A stretch of 64,000 nt of DNA from JBGSWL01 sp041752455 (GCA_041752455.1 JBGSWL010000008.1:36038-100037), one strand, 5' to 3'. Shown: positions 16,461-26,072, numbered from the stretch's first letter. Numbers and translations: made by a program. The notes: generated by a model not told the origin, from the sequence alone.

Positions 16461-17888
16461 TTACCTCACCGCCAAAATCTTCACTTCGGTGAAGTCGTCC
16501 AGACCCCAGATGCCGCCTTCGCGGCCGTTGCCGGACTGCTTGTAACCGCCGAAGGGATGGCCCACGGACAGGCCCATGCCATTGACGCGGACCATGCCGG
16601 CACGCAGCTGACGGCCGACGCGATGGGCACGTTCCGGGCTGCCGGTCTGGATGAAGGCGGCAAGGCCATAGGGCGTGTCGTTGGCGATCGCGACGGCTTC
16701 GTCTTCACCTTCGAACGGGATCACCACGAGTACGGGCCCGAAGACCTCTTCGCGGGCGATGCGCATCTGGTTGTTGACATCGGCAAACACGGTCGGGCGC
16801 ACATACCAGCCACGGTTGAAGCCTTCCGGGCGTCCGGGGCCACCGGCAACGAGGCGCGCGCCTTCGGCAATGCCGGCCTCGATCAGTTCCTGAACCTTGG
16901 CGAACTGCACGCCGGAAGACAGCGGGCCGATGTGGCTGCCATGCTCGCGCGGACTGCCGACCTTGATCGCGTTTGCAGCGTCTGCAGCAAGCGCCACGAC
17001 TTCGTCGTAGACCGAGCGCTCGACAATCATGCGTGTCGGCGCGTTGCAGGACTGACCGGTGTTGTCCATCACATGGGCAACGCCGCGCGCCACGGATTTG
17101 GCAAGATCAGCGTCGGCAAAGATGATGTTGGGCGATTTGCCGCCGAGTTCCAGCGTCACGCGCTTGACGGTCGCAGCCGAGCCGCGCATCACCGCGGTAC
17201 CGCCACGGGTCGAACCGGTGAAGCTCATCATGTCGATGCCGGGATGGTTCGACATGGCTTCGCCGACGCCCGGACCATCGCCGTTGATGAGGTTGAACAC
17301 GCCCTTCGGGAAACCTGCCTCGTGCACGATCTCGGCAAAGACCAGCGCTGAGAGCGGCGCGATTTCCGATGGTTTCAGGATCACGGTGCAACCGGCGAGC
17401 AGCGCCGGAAATACCTTCAGGGCGATCTGGTTGACCGGCCAGTTCCACGGGGTGATCAGACCGCAAACGCCGATCGGCTCACGGATGATGGTTTCGCGCG
17501 CAGTGAACGGCGCTTCCCACTCGAACTTGTCCAGCGCCTTCAGGAAACCCTCAAGGTGCCAGGGTCCGCAGGTAGCCTGATCGCTGTTCGCCTGATCGAT
17601 CGGCGAGCCCATTTCCAAGGACGTAGCCTCAGCGAGATCGGGAAGGCGCCGATCCATGATGACGCCGAGCTTTTCCATCAGCGCGCGGCGGGTTTCGACC
17701 GGCGTTGCCGCCCAGGCCGGAAAGGCGCGGCGCGCAGCTTCCACCGCGCGGTCAACATCGGCGGCCGAGCCGAGCGAGATGACGGCGCAGGTTTCCTCGG
17801 TCGCCGGATCTTCCACATCGCAATTGCGGGCAATGACAGGATCAACCCATGCTCCGTCGATGTAGAACTGGCGCTTTTCGATGGTCAT
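16461..17888 (-). CDS. NAD(P)-dependent aldehyde dehydrogenase
   Basis: This enzyme oxidises an aldehyde to the acid. The 475-residue product shows the ALDH motifs: FTGSTRGGTAVM (cofactor), VTLELGGKSPNIIFADADL with the catalytic Glu, GQSCNAPTRM with the nucleophilic Cys, and EEVFGPVLVVIPF near the C-terminus. The substrate is unknown; it is not clearly betaine- or succinate-semialdehyde-specific. ATG 17888 follows a GGGAGCC ribosome site. Its position between truB and the GNAT gene breaks the usual truB-rpsO adjacency. Confidence 0.9.
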   Translation of the reverse strand: MTIEKRQFYIDGAWVDPVIARNCDVEDPATEETCAVISLGSAADVDRAVEAARRAFPAWAATPVETRRALMEKLGVIMDRRLPDLAEATSLEMGSPIDQANSDQATCGPWHLEGFLKALDKFEWEAPFTARETIIREPIGVCGLITPWNWPVNQIALKVFPALLAGCTVILKPSEIAPLSALVFAEIVHEAGFPKGVFNLINGDGPGVGEAMSNHPGIDMMSFTGSTRGGTAVMRGSAATVKRVTLELGGKSPNIIFADADLAKSVARGVAHVMDNTGQSCNAPTRMIVERSVYDEVVALAADAANAIKVGSPREHGSHIGPLSSGVQFAKVQELIEAGIAEGARLVAGGPGRPEGFNRGWYVRPTVFADVNNQMRIAREEVFGPVLVVIPFEGEDEAVAIANDTPYGLAAFIQTGSPERAHRVGRQLRAGMVRVNGMGLSVGHPFGGYKQSGNGREGGIWGLDDFTEVKILAVR

Positions 17889-17970
17889 GGCAGGCTCCCT
17901 TTGGAAAACGTGACGATGGTCTAACCGGTCGCGTACCCGTGGGGCAACAGCGGCGCGCCATCGGATGTCG

Positions 17971-18915
17971 TCAAATCTTGAGGACGCGCCTCGGTTGAAA
18001 GCTGCCGCGCTCGACATCGCCGATCGCCAGCAGTTTGCCGCGCGAAAAGGCGCAGACATCGGTGTCGTCTATCGGCGCATCGCGGCCGCGCAAAAGCACC
18101 GGATTACCAAGCCGGATGCGCGTTGCCTGATCTTCGGTCAGATCGACGCGCGGGAACCCCGCCATCGCCTCACCCGGATCGAGCAGCAGGGCATCGAGTG
18201 CCCGGTCGCGCGCATCGCGGTCTTCGCCGCAAGCCTCGGCGCAAGCGACAAGTTCGCCCAGAGAGACCGCGTCAGCCTCGGCGAACGGATCGACCTCGGT
18301 GCGCCGCAGCATCACCACATGGCCGTGGCAACCGAGCAGGCGGCCCATGTCGCGCGCCAATGCCCGCACATAGGTGCCCTTGCCGCATTCGACTTCGAAC
18401 ACCGTTTCGCTGTCATCATCGCTGTGGCTGGTGATCTCCAGGCGGTCGATCTCGACCGGACGTGCATCGAGTTCCACGGTCTCGCCGTCACGGGCCAGAT
18501 TGTAGGCACGCTCGCCATCGACCTTGATTGCCGAGAACGCCGGCGGCACCTGCTTGATCACGCCGATGAATTGCGGCAGAAGCGCTTCGATCGCGCTGCG
18601 CGCCGGGCGCAGGTCGCTGGTTGCGACCGTCTCGCCTTCCAGATCGTCGGTTGTCGTCTCGCGGCCCCAGCCGACGGCAAATTGATAGACCTTGGTGCCA
18701 TCGACCACATAGGGGACGGTCTTGGTCGCTTCGCCGAGCGCAATCGGCAGGATGCCAGTCGCGAGCGGATCGAGCGTGCCGGCATGGCCGGCCTTCTGGG
18801 CGCCAAACAGCCAGCGCAGCTTGGAGACGGCCTGCGTCGACCCCAACCCTGCCGGCTTGTCGAGGACAATCCAGCCGGAGACCGCGCGGCCTTTCTTCTG
18901 GCGCTGCCGGGTCAT
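17971..18915 (-). CDS. truB: tRNA pseudouridine-55 synthase
   Basis: TruB makes pseudouridine at position 55 in the T-loop of tRNAs. The 314-residue product opens with GWIVLDKPAGLGSTQAV and has the catalytic Asp in GHAGTLDPLATGILPIALG, followed by KVYQFAVGWGRETTTDD. Its ATG overlaps the rbfA TGA by four bases (ATGA), showing translational coupling in the infB operon. Confidence 0.97.
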   Translation of the reverse strand: MTRQRQKKGRAVSGWIVLDKPAGLGSTQAVSKLRWLFGAQKAGHAGTLDPLATGILPIALGEATKTVPYVVDGTKVYQFAVGWGRETTTDDLEGETVATSDLRPARSAIEALLPQFIGVIKQVPPAFSAIKVDGERAYNLARDGETVELDARPVEIDRLEITSHSDDDSETVFEVECGKGTYVRALARDMGRLLGCHGHVVMLRRTEVDPFAEADAVSLGELVACAEACGEDRDARDRALDALLLDPGEAMAGFPRVDLTEDQATRIRLGNPVLLRGRDAPIDDTDVCAFSRGKLLAIGDVERGSFQPRRVLKI

Positions 18916-19319
18916 GTGTCGTCGCCTTCGCCGGAATCAGCATCATCGAGATCGCGCGTCACCGCCGGCGACTTCAGCAGCGCATCGATCTTGGCGAAAT
19001 TGTCGAAGCTGGTGTCGGCGCGGAACCGGAATTCCGGCATGTAGCGCATCTGGCGCAGGTTGCGCGCCAGCTCGCCACGAATGAAGCGCTGGTTGCGCGC
19101 CAGCGCCTTGACCAAGGTTTCCATGTCATCGCGCCCGAATGCGGTGATGAAGACGGTGGCGATCTTGAGATCCGGCGACATGCGCACTTCGGTGACCGAG
19201 ATCACCACGCCGTCCAGTTCCGGATCGGTGATGTCGCCGCGCTGCAGCAGCGCTGTCATCGCGTGGCGAACCTGTTCGCCGACCCGAAGCTGGCGCTGGG
19301 ACTGTTCACTTCCGCTCAT
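18912..19319 (-). CDS. rbfA: 30S ribosome-binding factor A
   Basis: RbfA is a KH-fold factor for maturation of the 16S rRNA 5' end and cold adaptation. The 135-residue product contains RVGEQVRHAMTALLQRGDI, VSVTEVRMSPDLKIATVFI-type core sequence and LRYMPEFRFRADTSF-like C-terminal motif (LRQMRYMPEFRF). ATG 19319 follows AAAAGGG; an in-frame ATG 24 bases upstream is less likely. It lies between infB and truB. Confidence 0.95.
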   Translation of the reverse strand: MSGSEQSQRQLRVGEQVRHAMTALLQRGDITDPELDGVVISVTEVRMSPDLKIATVFITAFGRDDMETLVKALARNQRFIRGELARNLRQMRYMPEFRFRADTSFDNFAKIDALLKSPAVTRDLDDADSGEGDDT

Positions 19320-19401
19320 GGAAAACCCTTTTGGAAAAACCATTGCACGCCGGGCGGGATCGGACCGCCGCGGCGCAATTTGGGATCAAATCCGCGACCA
19401 A

Positions 19402-21987
19402 TCAGGCGAGCTTGCGCGCCACCTGCTCGACGCGGAAACACTCGATGATGTCGCCAGCGCGAATGTCTTCGTAGTTGGTGAAGGCCATGCCGCACTCCTG
19501 GCCGACCGGCACTTCGGAGACTTCGTCCTTGAAGCGCTTCAGCGTCTTCAACGTGCCCTCATGGATGACGACATTGTCACGCACCAGACGCACGCCGGCA
19601 CCACGTTCCACCTTGCCTTCGGTGACACGGCAACCGGCGACCTTGCCGGTCTTGGTGATGTTGAAGACTTCGAGGATCTCGGCATTGCCGAGGAAGCTTT
19701 CGCGGCGTTCCGGCGTCAGCAGGCCTTCCATGGCCAGTTTGACGTCATCGAGCAGGTTGTAGATGATGTTGTAATAGCGGATTTCGACGCCGGACTGTTC
19801 GGCCGCATCGCGCGCCTGCTTTCCGGCACGCACGTTGAACGCCATGATCGCAGCGCCTGACGCTTCGGCCAGCGAGATGTCGGTCTCGGTGATCCCGCCG
19901 ACAGCCGAATGAACGATGCGGGCGCGCACTTCCGGTGTGCCGATCTTTTCCAGCGCGCCGAGAATGGCTTCCACCGACCCCTGCACGTCGCCCTTGACGA
20001 CCAGCGGGAATTCGGCGGCTTCTGCATCCTTGGCGGCTGCCATCATCTGTTCGAGCGATCCGCGGGCACCGGCCTGACGGGCCACCGAAATGTCGCGCGC
20101 CTTGCGCTGACGGTATTCGGAAATTTCGCGGGCACGGGACTCGCTGTCGACGACGGCTAGCTTGTCGCCGGCCTGCGGCGCACCGCTGAGGCCGAGCACT
20201 TCCACCGGCAGGGACGGAACCGCTTCCTTGAGCGTCTCGCCGCGATCGTTCTGGATCAGGCGAACCTTGCCCCATTCGTTGCCGACGACGACGATGTCGC
20301 CGGGACGCAAGGTACCAGCCTGGATCAGGATGGTGGCCACAGCGCCGCGACCCTTGTCGAGCTTGGCTTCAACCACGACGCCTTCGGCACTGCGGTCCGG
20401 ATTGGCCTTCAGTTCAAGAACTTCCGATTGCAACAGGATCGCATCGAGCAGACCTTCGATGTTGGTGCCCTTGAGCGCCGAGACTTCCACTTCCTGGGTC
20501 TCGCCGCCCATGCTTTCCACGAAGACTTCGTATTGCAGCAGCTCGCTGCGAACCTTCTGCGGATCGGCGTCGTATTTGTCGACCTTGTTGATGGCGACAA
20601 TCATCGGAACGCCGGCGGCCTTGATGTGGGCGATCGATTCGATCGTCTGCGGCATGACGCTATCGTCAGCGGCCACGACGAGAATTGCGATATCGGTCGC
20701 CTGCGCACCGCGGGCACGCATTGCCGTGAAGGCTGCGTGGCCGGGCGTATCGAGGAAGGTGATCAGCTGGCCACGGCGTTCGATCTGATAGGCGCCGATA
20801 TGCTGCGTGATGCCACCTGCTTCGCCGGCAACCACATTGGCATTGCGGATCGCATCGAGCAGCGAGGTTTTGCCGTGGTCGACGTGACCCATGATCGTGA
20901 CGACCGGCGGACGGCTCTTCATTTCGCCGGCGGCATCCTTGATGACGAATAGGCCGTCTTCCACGTCGGAATCCGACACACGGCGAACCGTGTGGCCGAA
21001 TTCTTCCGCGATCAGTTCTGCGGTGTCGGCATCGATCAGATCGCCGGGCTTCAGCATCTGGCCTTGCTTCATCATGAACTTGACGACATCGACAGCCCGC
21101 TCGGCCATGCGGCTGGCGAGTTCCTGTACTGTGATCGTCTCGGGAAGCTGGACTTCGCGCGAAATCTTCTCGCGTTCACCGCCAATGCCCATCTGGGCGC
21201 GGCGGATCTTTTCCTGGCGGCGGCGCATGGCCGACAGCGAACGCGACCGGCCTTCACCTTCCGCCGAAACGGTGGCGAGGGTCAGCTTGCCACGGCGGCG
21301 ATCGTCTTCGCGGGTCCGGACCGGCTTTGGCGCGACTTCTGCCTTGACCGGCCGACGGGCCGGCGCACCAGCGCCGCCCCCACCACCGCGACGAGCACCT
21401 TCTTCATCGGGCTCGACGACCCGTTCAACGACGCGTTCGACGACAGCAGCCTTGCGCGGAACGTCAGACTGCGCCTTGGAAGTTTCGGCCTGCAAAGCAA
21501 CGATACGTTCGGCAGCTTCTTCACGCTCGCGCTTTTCACGTTCGAGGCGTTCCAGTTCGCGGCGCGCATCTTCTTCGGCGCGGCGCTTCTCGTCTTCCTG
21601 CAGACGGCGGCTGTCATCGGCTTCACGCGATTTTGCGCCCTCGAGAGCGCGCATGCGCGCATCCATTTCCGACCGCGACAGGTTCGGATGGCCGGGCATG
21701 TTGGTGCGGCCAGCCGGACGTGGCGAAGCGGCTGGCGCCATGTTCGGCGTTGCCTGCGTGGTGCCACGCGATGCCGGTGCGGCTGTCTGCGTCGGCGTTG
21801 CAGCCGGCGCGAGCGGAGCCGCCGGCTTTTCGCCGGGCTTTGTAAACTTGCGCTTGCGGGTTTCGACCACAACAGTGTTGGTCCGACCGCCGCCCATTTT
21901 CTGGCGCACAGTGCCGGTATCGCCACCACGCCGGAAAGAAAGCGTGCTTGCGCCTGGCTTCTTGTCGTCAGAATTCGTATCGCTCAT
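19402..21987 (-). CDS. infB: Translation initiation factor IF-2
   Basis: IF-2 is the GTPase that brings fMet-tRNA to the 30S subunit and promotes subunit joining. The 861-residue product has a long charged N-terminal region with coiled-coil character (rich in Glu and Arg, about residues 95-190). The G domain follows with G1 GHVDHGKTSLLDAI, G3 DTPGHAAF and G4 NKVDK. The C-terminal domains end with ECFRVEQVARKLA. ATG 21987 starts MSDTNSDDKK. It lies between ylxR and rbfA. Confidence 0.98.
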   Translation of the reverse strand: MSDTNSDDKKPGASTLSFRRGGDTGTVRQKMGGGRTNTVVVETRKRKFTKPGEKPAAPLAPAATPTQTAAPASRGTTQATPNMAPAASPRPAGRTNMPGHPNLSRSEMDARMRALEGAKSREADDSRRLQEDEKRRAEEDARRELERLEREKREREEAAERIVALQAETSKAQSDVPRKAAVVERVVERVVEPDEEGARRGGGGGAGAPARRPVKAEVAPKPVRTREDDRRRGKLTLATVSAEGEGRSRSLSAMRRRQEKIRRAQMGIGGEREKISREVQLPETITVQELASRMAERAVDVVKFMMKQGQMLKPGDLIDADTAELIAEEFGHTVRRVSDSDVEDGLFVIKDAAGEMKSRPPVVTIMGHVDHGKTSLLDAIRNANVVAGEAGGITQHIGAYQIERRGQLITFLDTPGHAAFTAMRARGAQATDIAILVVAADDSVMPQTIESIAHIKAAGVPMIVAINKVDKYDADPQKVRSELLQYEVFVESMGGETQEVEVSALKGTNIEGLLDAILLQSEVLELKANPDRSAEGVVVEAKLDKGRGAVATILIQAGTLRPGDIVVVGNEWGKVRLIQNDRGETLKEAVPSLPVEVLGLSGAPQAGDKLAVVDSESRAREISEYRQRKARDISVARQAGARGSLEQMMAAAKDAEAAEFPLVVKGDVQGSVEAILGALEKIGTPEVRARIVHSAVGGITETDISLAEASGAAIMAFNVRAGKQARDAAEQSGVEIRYYNIIYNLLDDVKLAMEGLLTPERRESFLGNAEILEVFNITKTGKVAGCRVTEGKVERGAGVRLVRDNVVIHEGTLKTLKRFKDEVSEVPVGQECGMAFTNYEDIRAGDIIECFRVEQVARKLA

Positions 21988-22069
21988 TCCTGATCCGTTT
22001 CCTTCACGGTCAATGGTTGAAGGGCCCGGGACCACTGTCCCCGACCCCTATGGGCTAGCTGTGACCGTG

Positions 22070-22690
22070 TTACGACGGCCCTCGGTAATGCGTCAGCGCC
22101 TGTAAACAGCGCAATGCGGCATCTCCGGTCCGTCCGTCAAGCACGGCGGCATGTATGACATGACCGCCCCCGAATGCCAAACCGATTTGTTCGGCACTCA
22201 GCATGCGATGGTTGCCAATGTCCGGACCGCCCAGATGAACGGTGGCGCGGCGCGCCTGATCGATCTTGCGCACCCCGTCGTCGGCGGCTTCGAGCGCATG
22301 CAGCACCGTCAGCGCCTTGCCGGATCGCACTGCCTTGTCGACCTGCGCATGACCGGACACCAGGTCCCCGGTCTTGCGGGCCATCGCCAGTGCTCCAGTC
22401 ACCTGACGCATCAGCAATGCATCGACCAGATCAGGCAAACCGGCGTCGGCGCGAACATCCGTCTTCAAGCCTCGCTTGAAATGGTTCCGCGCGACCGCCT
22501 TTTCAACCGCCTCACGCGTTGCACTGACCCAACAGCCGCGGCCGGGCAGATTGCCACGAAGATCGGGGACGACATCCCCGTCCGGCCCCGCAACAAAGCG
22601 GATCAACGCTTCGCTCGGGCCGGCCTTGCCGGTCACGATGCAGGTGCGGTCGTTCATCGCCTCTGCGTCCTCTGTGTCCCTCTTGGTCAC
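22070..22690 (-). CDS. ylxR: YlxR-family RNA-binding protein (DUF448)
   Basis: The 206-residue product combines an N-terminal YlxR domain (CIVTGKAGPSEALIRFVAGP, PGRGCWVSATREAV) with a C-terminal L7Ae-like half (TGALAMARKTGDLVSGHAQV), the usual alphaproteobacterial fusion. It probably binds RNA and acts with NusA/IF-2; the precise role is not settled. The start may be ATG 22690 or the in-frame ATG eleven codons later (MNDRTCIV), which begins closer to the conserved region. It lies 35 bases after nusA. Confidence 0.9.
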   Translation of the reverse strand: MTKRDTEDAEAMNDRTCIVTGKAGPSEALIRFVAGPDGDVVPDLRGNLPGRGCWVSATREAVEKAVARNHFKRGLKTDVRADAGLPDLVDALLMRQVTGALAMARKTGDLVSGHAQVDKAVRSGKALTVLHALEAADDGVRKIDQARRATVHLGGPDIGNHRMLSAEQIGLAFGGGHVIHAAVLDGRTGDAALRCLQALTHYRGPS

Positions 22691-22725
22691 GTGCGCGTGG
22701 TCGCCCCGTTGCCTTGGCCGTTCGC

Positions 22726-24339
22726 TCAGGCCATTGCGTCCGGATCGACGGCATCGTCGGCAAGATCGGCGTCAGCCGGGCCGTAGACGTCTTCTTCCGA
22801 GACCCAGCCGACGGCAACGCGGGCCGCCATGACCATTTCCTCGGCTTCGGCGCGTGTTGTGCCGAACTTGGTGAAGACGCCGTCGAAGGTCTTGGTCTCG
22901 CCATCCTTGCGCTCGCGCCAGCCGACCAGGTCATCGACCGCACAACCGGCGAAATCCTCGAGCGTCTTGATGCCGTCGCCGCCAAGGGCCACCATCATCG
23001 CCGTCGTCATGCCGGGCACGCCGCGGATTTCGTCTTCCACGCCGAGCTCGATGCGCTTGGCATCGTGTTCAGCCTCGATGCGCTCGAGATGCTCGCGGGC
23101 GCGTGTCTGGATTTCGGCAGCGGTATCTTCGTCAAAGCCTTCGATGGCAGCGACTTCCTCAGCATCAACGTAAGCGACTTCCTCGATCGTCGAGAAGCCT
23201 TCCGAGGCAAGCACCTGGCCGACCATCTCGTCGACGTCGAGGGCTTCCATGAAGAGCTTGCTGCGTTCGGAGAATTCCTTCTGGCGGCGCGAAGATTCTT
23301 CTTCCTCGGTCAGAATGTCGATATCCCAGCCGGTCAGCTGCGATGCGAGACGCACGTTCTGGCCGCGACGGCCGATGGCCAGCGACAGCTGCTCGTCGGG
23401 CACCACGACTTCGATGCGCTCGGCATCTTCGTCGAGAACGACCTTGGCAACCTGAGCCGGCTGCAGCGCATTGACGATGAACGAGGCGGCATCGGGCTGC
23501 CAGGGAATGATGTCGATCTTTTCACCCTGCAGTTCGGCAACGACCGCTTGAACGCGGCTGCCGCGCATACCCACGCAAGCGCCGACCGGATCGATCGAGG
23601 AATCGCGGCTGACCACGGCGATCTTGGCACGCGAACCCGGATCACGGGCCACCGCCTTGATCTCGATGACGCCGTCATAGATTTCCGGCACTTCCATCTG
23701 GAAGAGCTTGGCCATGAACTGCGGGTGCGAGCGCGACAGGAATATCTGCGGCCCGCGCTGTTCACGGCGCACGTCATAGACATAGGCGCGGACACGGTCG
23801 CCGTAGCGATAGAGTTCGCGCGGGATCAGCTCGTCACGGCGGATGATACCTTCGCCGCGACCCAGGTCAACGATCACGTTGCCGTATTCGACACGCTTGA
23901 CGGTGCCGTTGACGATCTCGCCGACGCGGTCCTTGAACTCGTCGAACTGCTTGTCACGCTCGGCTTCGCGCACCTTCTGGACAATCACCTGCTTGGCCGA
24001 CTGGGCGGCGATGCGGCCGAAATCCAGCGGCGGCAGCGGTTCGGCGATGTGATCACCGATGCGCGCTTCAGGGCTGCGGGCGCGGGCATCGGCCAACGCG
24101 ATCTGGTTGTCGTAGTTCTCGGCAACTTCGACCACTTCAAGCAGACGCTGCAGTTTGATCTCGCCGGTCTTGGCGTTGATGTCGGCGCGCACATTGGTCT
24201 CCTGACCATAGCGCGATTTCGCCGCCTTCTGGATCGCATCGGCCATGGCGCCGATCACGATATCCTTGTCGATCATCTTTTCGCGGGCAACCGCGTCGGC
24301 GATCTGGATAAGCTCAAGCTTGTTTGCGCTGACTGCCAT
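22726..24339 (-). CDS. nusA: Transcription termination/antitermination protein NusA
   Basis: NusA binds RNA polymerase and nascent RNA and modulates pausing, termination and antitermination. The 537-residue product has the N-terminal domain, an S1 domain (GEIVNGTVKRVEYGNVIVDLG), two KH domains (DPVGACVGMRGSRVQAV and AIGRRGQNVRLASQLTGWDI) and an acidic C-terminal repeat region. The ribosome site AAGGAGG is near-perfect. It starts 11 bases after the rimP stop. Confidence 0.98.
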   Translation of the reverse strand: MAVSANKLELIQIADAVAREKMIDKDIVIGAMADAIQKAAKSRYGQETNVRADINAKTGEIKLQRLLEVVEVAENYDNQIALADARARSPEARIGDHIAEPLPPLDFGRIAAQSAKQVIVQKVREAERDKQFDEFKDRVGEIVNGTVKRVEYGNVIVDLGRGEGIIRRDELIPRELYRYGDRVRAYVYDVRREQRGPQIFLSRSHPQFMAKLFQMEVPEIYDGVIEIKAVARDPGSRAKIAVVSRDSSIDPVGACVGMRGSRVQAVVAELQGEKIDIIPWQPDAASFIVNALQPAQVAKVVLDEDAERIEVVVPDEQLSLAIGRRGQNVRLASQLTGWDIDILTEEEESSRRQKEFSERSKLFMEALDVDEMVGQVLASEGFSTIEEVAYVDAEEVAAIEGFDEDTAAEIQTRAREHLERIEAEHDAKRIELGVEDEIRGVPGMTTAMMVALGGDGIKTLEDFAGCAVDDLVGWRERKDGETKTFDGVFTKFGTTRAEAEEMVMAARVAVGWVSEEDVYGPADADLADDAVDPDAMA

Positions 24340-24350
24340 GATGGCCTCCT

Positions 24351-25022
24351 TCAGTTTGTATCGGTTTCCGGCGTGTCGCCGGTCTGTTCGTCAAGGGTTT
24401 CGTCGTCAAACGGATCGTCGAACGTGTCCGGGCCGCCACGGGCAAGGCGTGCTGCCTTGTCGGCCCTCAGCGATTCGCGGATCAGTTCGTCGGTCAGGAT
24501 CAACCGCGCCTCGGAAATCGCCGCATAGGGGATGACGCTTTCGTTTTCGTCGCCAATCGATGGCTGGTCGCGAAACAGCGTCACGGTCGTATCGCCAGCA
24601 TCGGTGATCGTGCCGCGAAAACGCTTGCGCCCGGCGACCAGGACCGATGTGTCGATCTTTGCGATATGGCCACGCCAGCGGGCGAAATCGGAGCGGCGCA
24701 CCAGCGGCCGGTCGATGCCGGGCGACGACACTTCCAGATGATAGGCCCGGTCGATCGGATCTTCCACGTCAAGCAGCGGCGAGACCGTGCGGCTCAAGGC
24801 TTCGCAATCCTCGACCGTCATCGTGCCATCGGCGCGCTCGGCCATGATCTGCAGCGTAAATCCGTTCATGCCGGAAAGGCGCACGCGAACCAGCCGAAAG
24901 CCTTCGGACTTCATCACCGGCTCGATGATCGCTGCAACGCGTGCGTCGACACCGGTCTCGGTCACGATCCGGGGTTCATCATTGACGATGGGTTCAAAAT
25001 GCGGCGCTTGCGGCATCGGCAT
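24351..25022 (-). CDS. rimP: Ribosome maturation factor RimP
   Basis: RimP helps assemble the 30S subunit. The 223-residue product contains the family motifs VEDCEALSRTVSPLLDVED and YHLEVSSPGIDRPLVRRSDF, then an acidic tail. It is longer than the E. coli protein by N- and C-terminal extensions, common in rhizobia. ATG 25022 follows GAAGGG; a second ATG two codons later is possible. It heads the rimP-nusA-ylxR-infB-rbfA-truB operon and is preceded by a terminator-like hairpin. Confidence 0.95.
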   Translation of the reverse strand: MPMPQAPHFEPIVNDEPRIVTETGVDARVAAIIEPVMKSEGFRLVRVRLSGMNGFTLQIMAERADGTMTVEDCEALSRTVSPLLDVEDPIDRAYHLEVSSPGIDRPLVRRSDFARWRGHIAKIDTSVLVAGRKRFRGTITDAGDTTVTLFRDQPSIGDENESVIPYAAISEARLILTDELIRESLRADKAARLARGGPDTFDDPFDDETLDEQTGDTPETDTN

Positions 25023-25044
25023 GGGCAACCCTTCAACAGGCAAT

Positions 25045-25077
25045 AAAAAAGAGCGGGACCTTCCGGACCCACCCTCT
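25045..25077 (-). terminator. Terminator-like hairpin in the rimP leader (possible attenuator)
   Basis: On the minus strand an 11-pair stem (one mismatch, two G-U pairs; arms AGGGTGGGTCC and GGTCCCGCTCT, loop GGAA) runs into six T residues, ending 22 bases before the rimP start. The gene upstream is divergent, so no minus-strand transcript needs ending here. I infer an attenuator of the rimP-nusA-infB operon. NusA autoregulation in the leader of this operon is known in enterobacteria. Confidence 0.6.
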
Positions 25078-25100
25078 TGCGAGAATTTGATTGTGCTTTG

Positions 25101-25129
25101 CCTATACGCCGGAAGGGGGCTCCGTGCAA
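25101..25129 (-). promoter_or_regulatory. Possible promoter of the rimP operon
   Basis: On the minus strand TTGCAC (25124-25129) and TATAGG (25101-25106) are 17 bases apart. The -35 match is only partial, and initiation here would leave very little RNA ahead of the hairpin, so the true promoter may lie further upstream. Confidence 0.3.
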
Positions 25130-25223
25130 GTGGCCGGTTGCCCTGTGCCATCCTCGCCGGTCAGGGTTCATTTACCATCCTCGTTTACCTTTCGCGCCAA
25201 CGGCAACAGCGCGGACGGACCCC

Positions 25224-26048
25224 ATGTCGCTTTTCACCTCCCGATGGCGCCTTGGCGTCGTTGTCTCAACGATCCTTGCAGCCTCGGCTCTCGCCGGTTG
25301 CACGACGACACCAAAACCTTCCGAGGGTCCTGAGGTTGTTGCGGCAAAACCGATCGCATTTGCCCCGTCGCGGGTGGAAAATCCGGCCGCGACTGCCCGC
25401 GGCCGCCTGTCCGGTCGCACGCTGCGGGTCAATTCCATTGGCGACATCCGGCTTGCCGACCGGGAGGTGATCCTTACGTTCGATGACGGTCCGGCTGGAG
25501 GCAACACGCGGCGCATCCTTGAGGCGCTCGACCGGAAGGGTGTCAAAGCCACCTTCCTGATGGTCGGTTCGATGGCCAGTGCCAACCCGTCGCTGGCGCG
25601 CGAAGTGGTGCGGCGCGGCCATTCGGTCGGCAGCCACACCTACAATCACCCCAATCTAGCCAAGCTCAGCTTCGACACGGCGGTGAAGGAAATCCGGCGC
25701 GGTGAGCAGGCGATCCGCAGCGCCGGCATCGGCGATATTCCGTTCTTCCGGTTCCCCTATCTCGCCGACACGAGTGCGCTGCGCCGTCATCTGGCGGGGC
25801 GCGGCATCGTGGTTCTCGATGTGGACATCGATTCCAAGGACTATTTCAAGCTGAGCCCGCAAACGATTGCGGAGCGGACCATGGCCAAGGTCCGCGCGCG
25901 CGGGCGCGGCATCGTCCTGATGCACGACTTGCATGCGCGTACCGCCGCGATGGTGCCGAGCCTTCTGGCCATGCTGGAACGCGAAGGCTTCAAGGTGGTT
26001 GCGCTGCAGCCTTCGCGCGCCGGGCCGTTCGTCGCTGCGGCAAACTGA
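25224..26048 (+). CDS. Polysaccharide deacetylase lipoprotein
   Basis: This is a NodB-type carbohydrate esterase (CE4) that removes N-acetyl groups from a polysaccharide or peptidoglycan. The 274-residue product has a lipoprotein signal peptide with lipobox ALAGC, so it is probably tethered in the periplasm. The catalytic Asp pair is in LTFDDGPAGGNT, the zinc histidines in GSHTYNHPNL, and motif 3 is FFRFPYLAD. Motif 5 is IVLMHDLH. The substrate is unknown. It is divergent from rimP and converges on the sigma factor gene. Confidence 0.88.
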   Translation: MSLFTSRWRLGVVVSTILAASALAGCTTTPKPSEGPEVVAAKPIAFAPSRVENPAATARGRLSGRTLRVNSIGDIRLADREVILTFDDGPAGGNTRRILEALDRKGVKATFLMVGSMASANPSLAREVVRRGHSVGSHTYNHPNLAKLSFDTAVKEIRRGEQAIRSAGIGDIPFFRFPYLADTSALRRHLAGRGIVVLDVDIDSKDYFKLSPQTIAERTMAKVRARGRGIVLMHDLHARTAAMVPSLLAMLEREGFKVVALQPSRAGPFVAAAN

Positions 26049-26072
26049 GGCGGTGAGCGCTGCGGCCGGGGG

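Noticed and set aside
22714..24528. A 604-codon open frame antisense to nusA
   Set aside because: It is a shadow frame rich in Asp, Leu and His, as expected opposite a GC-biased gene; nusA is unmistakable.
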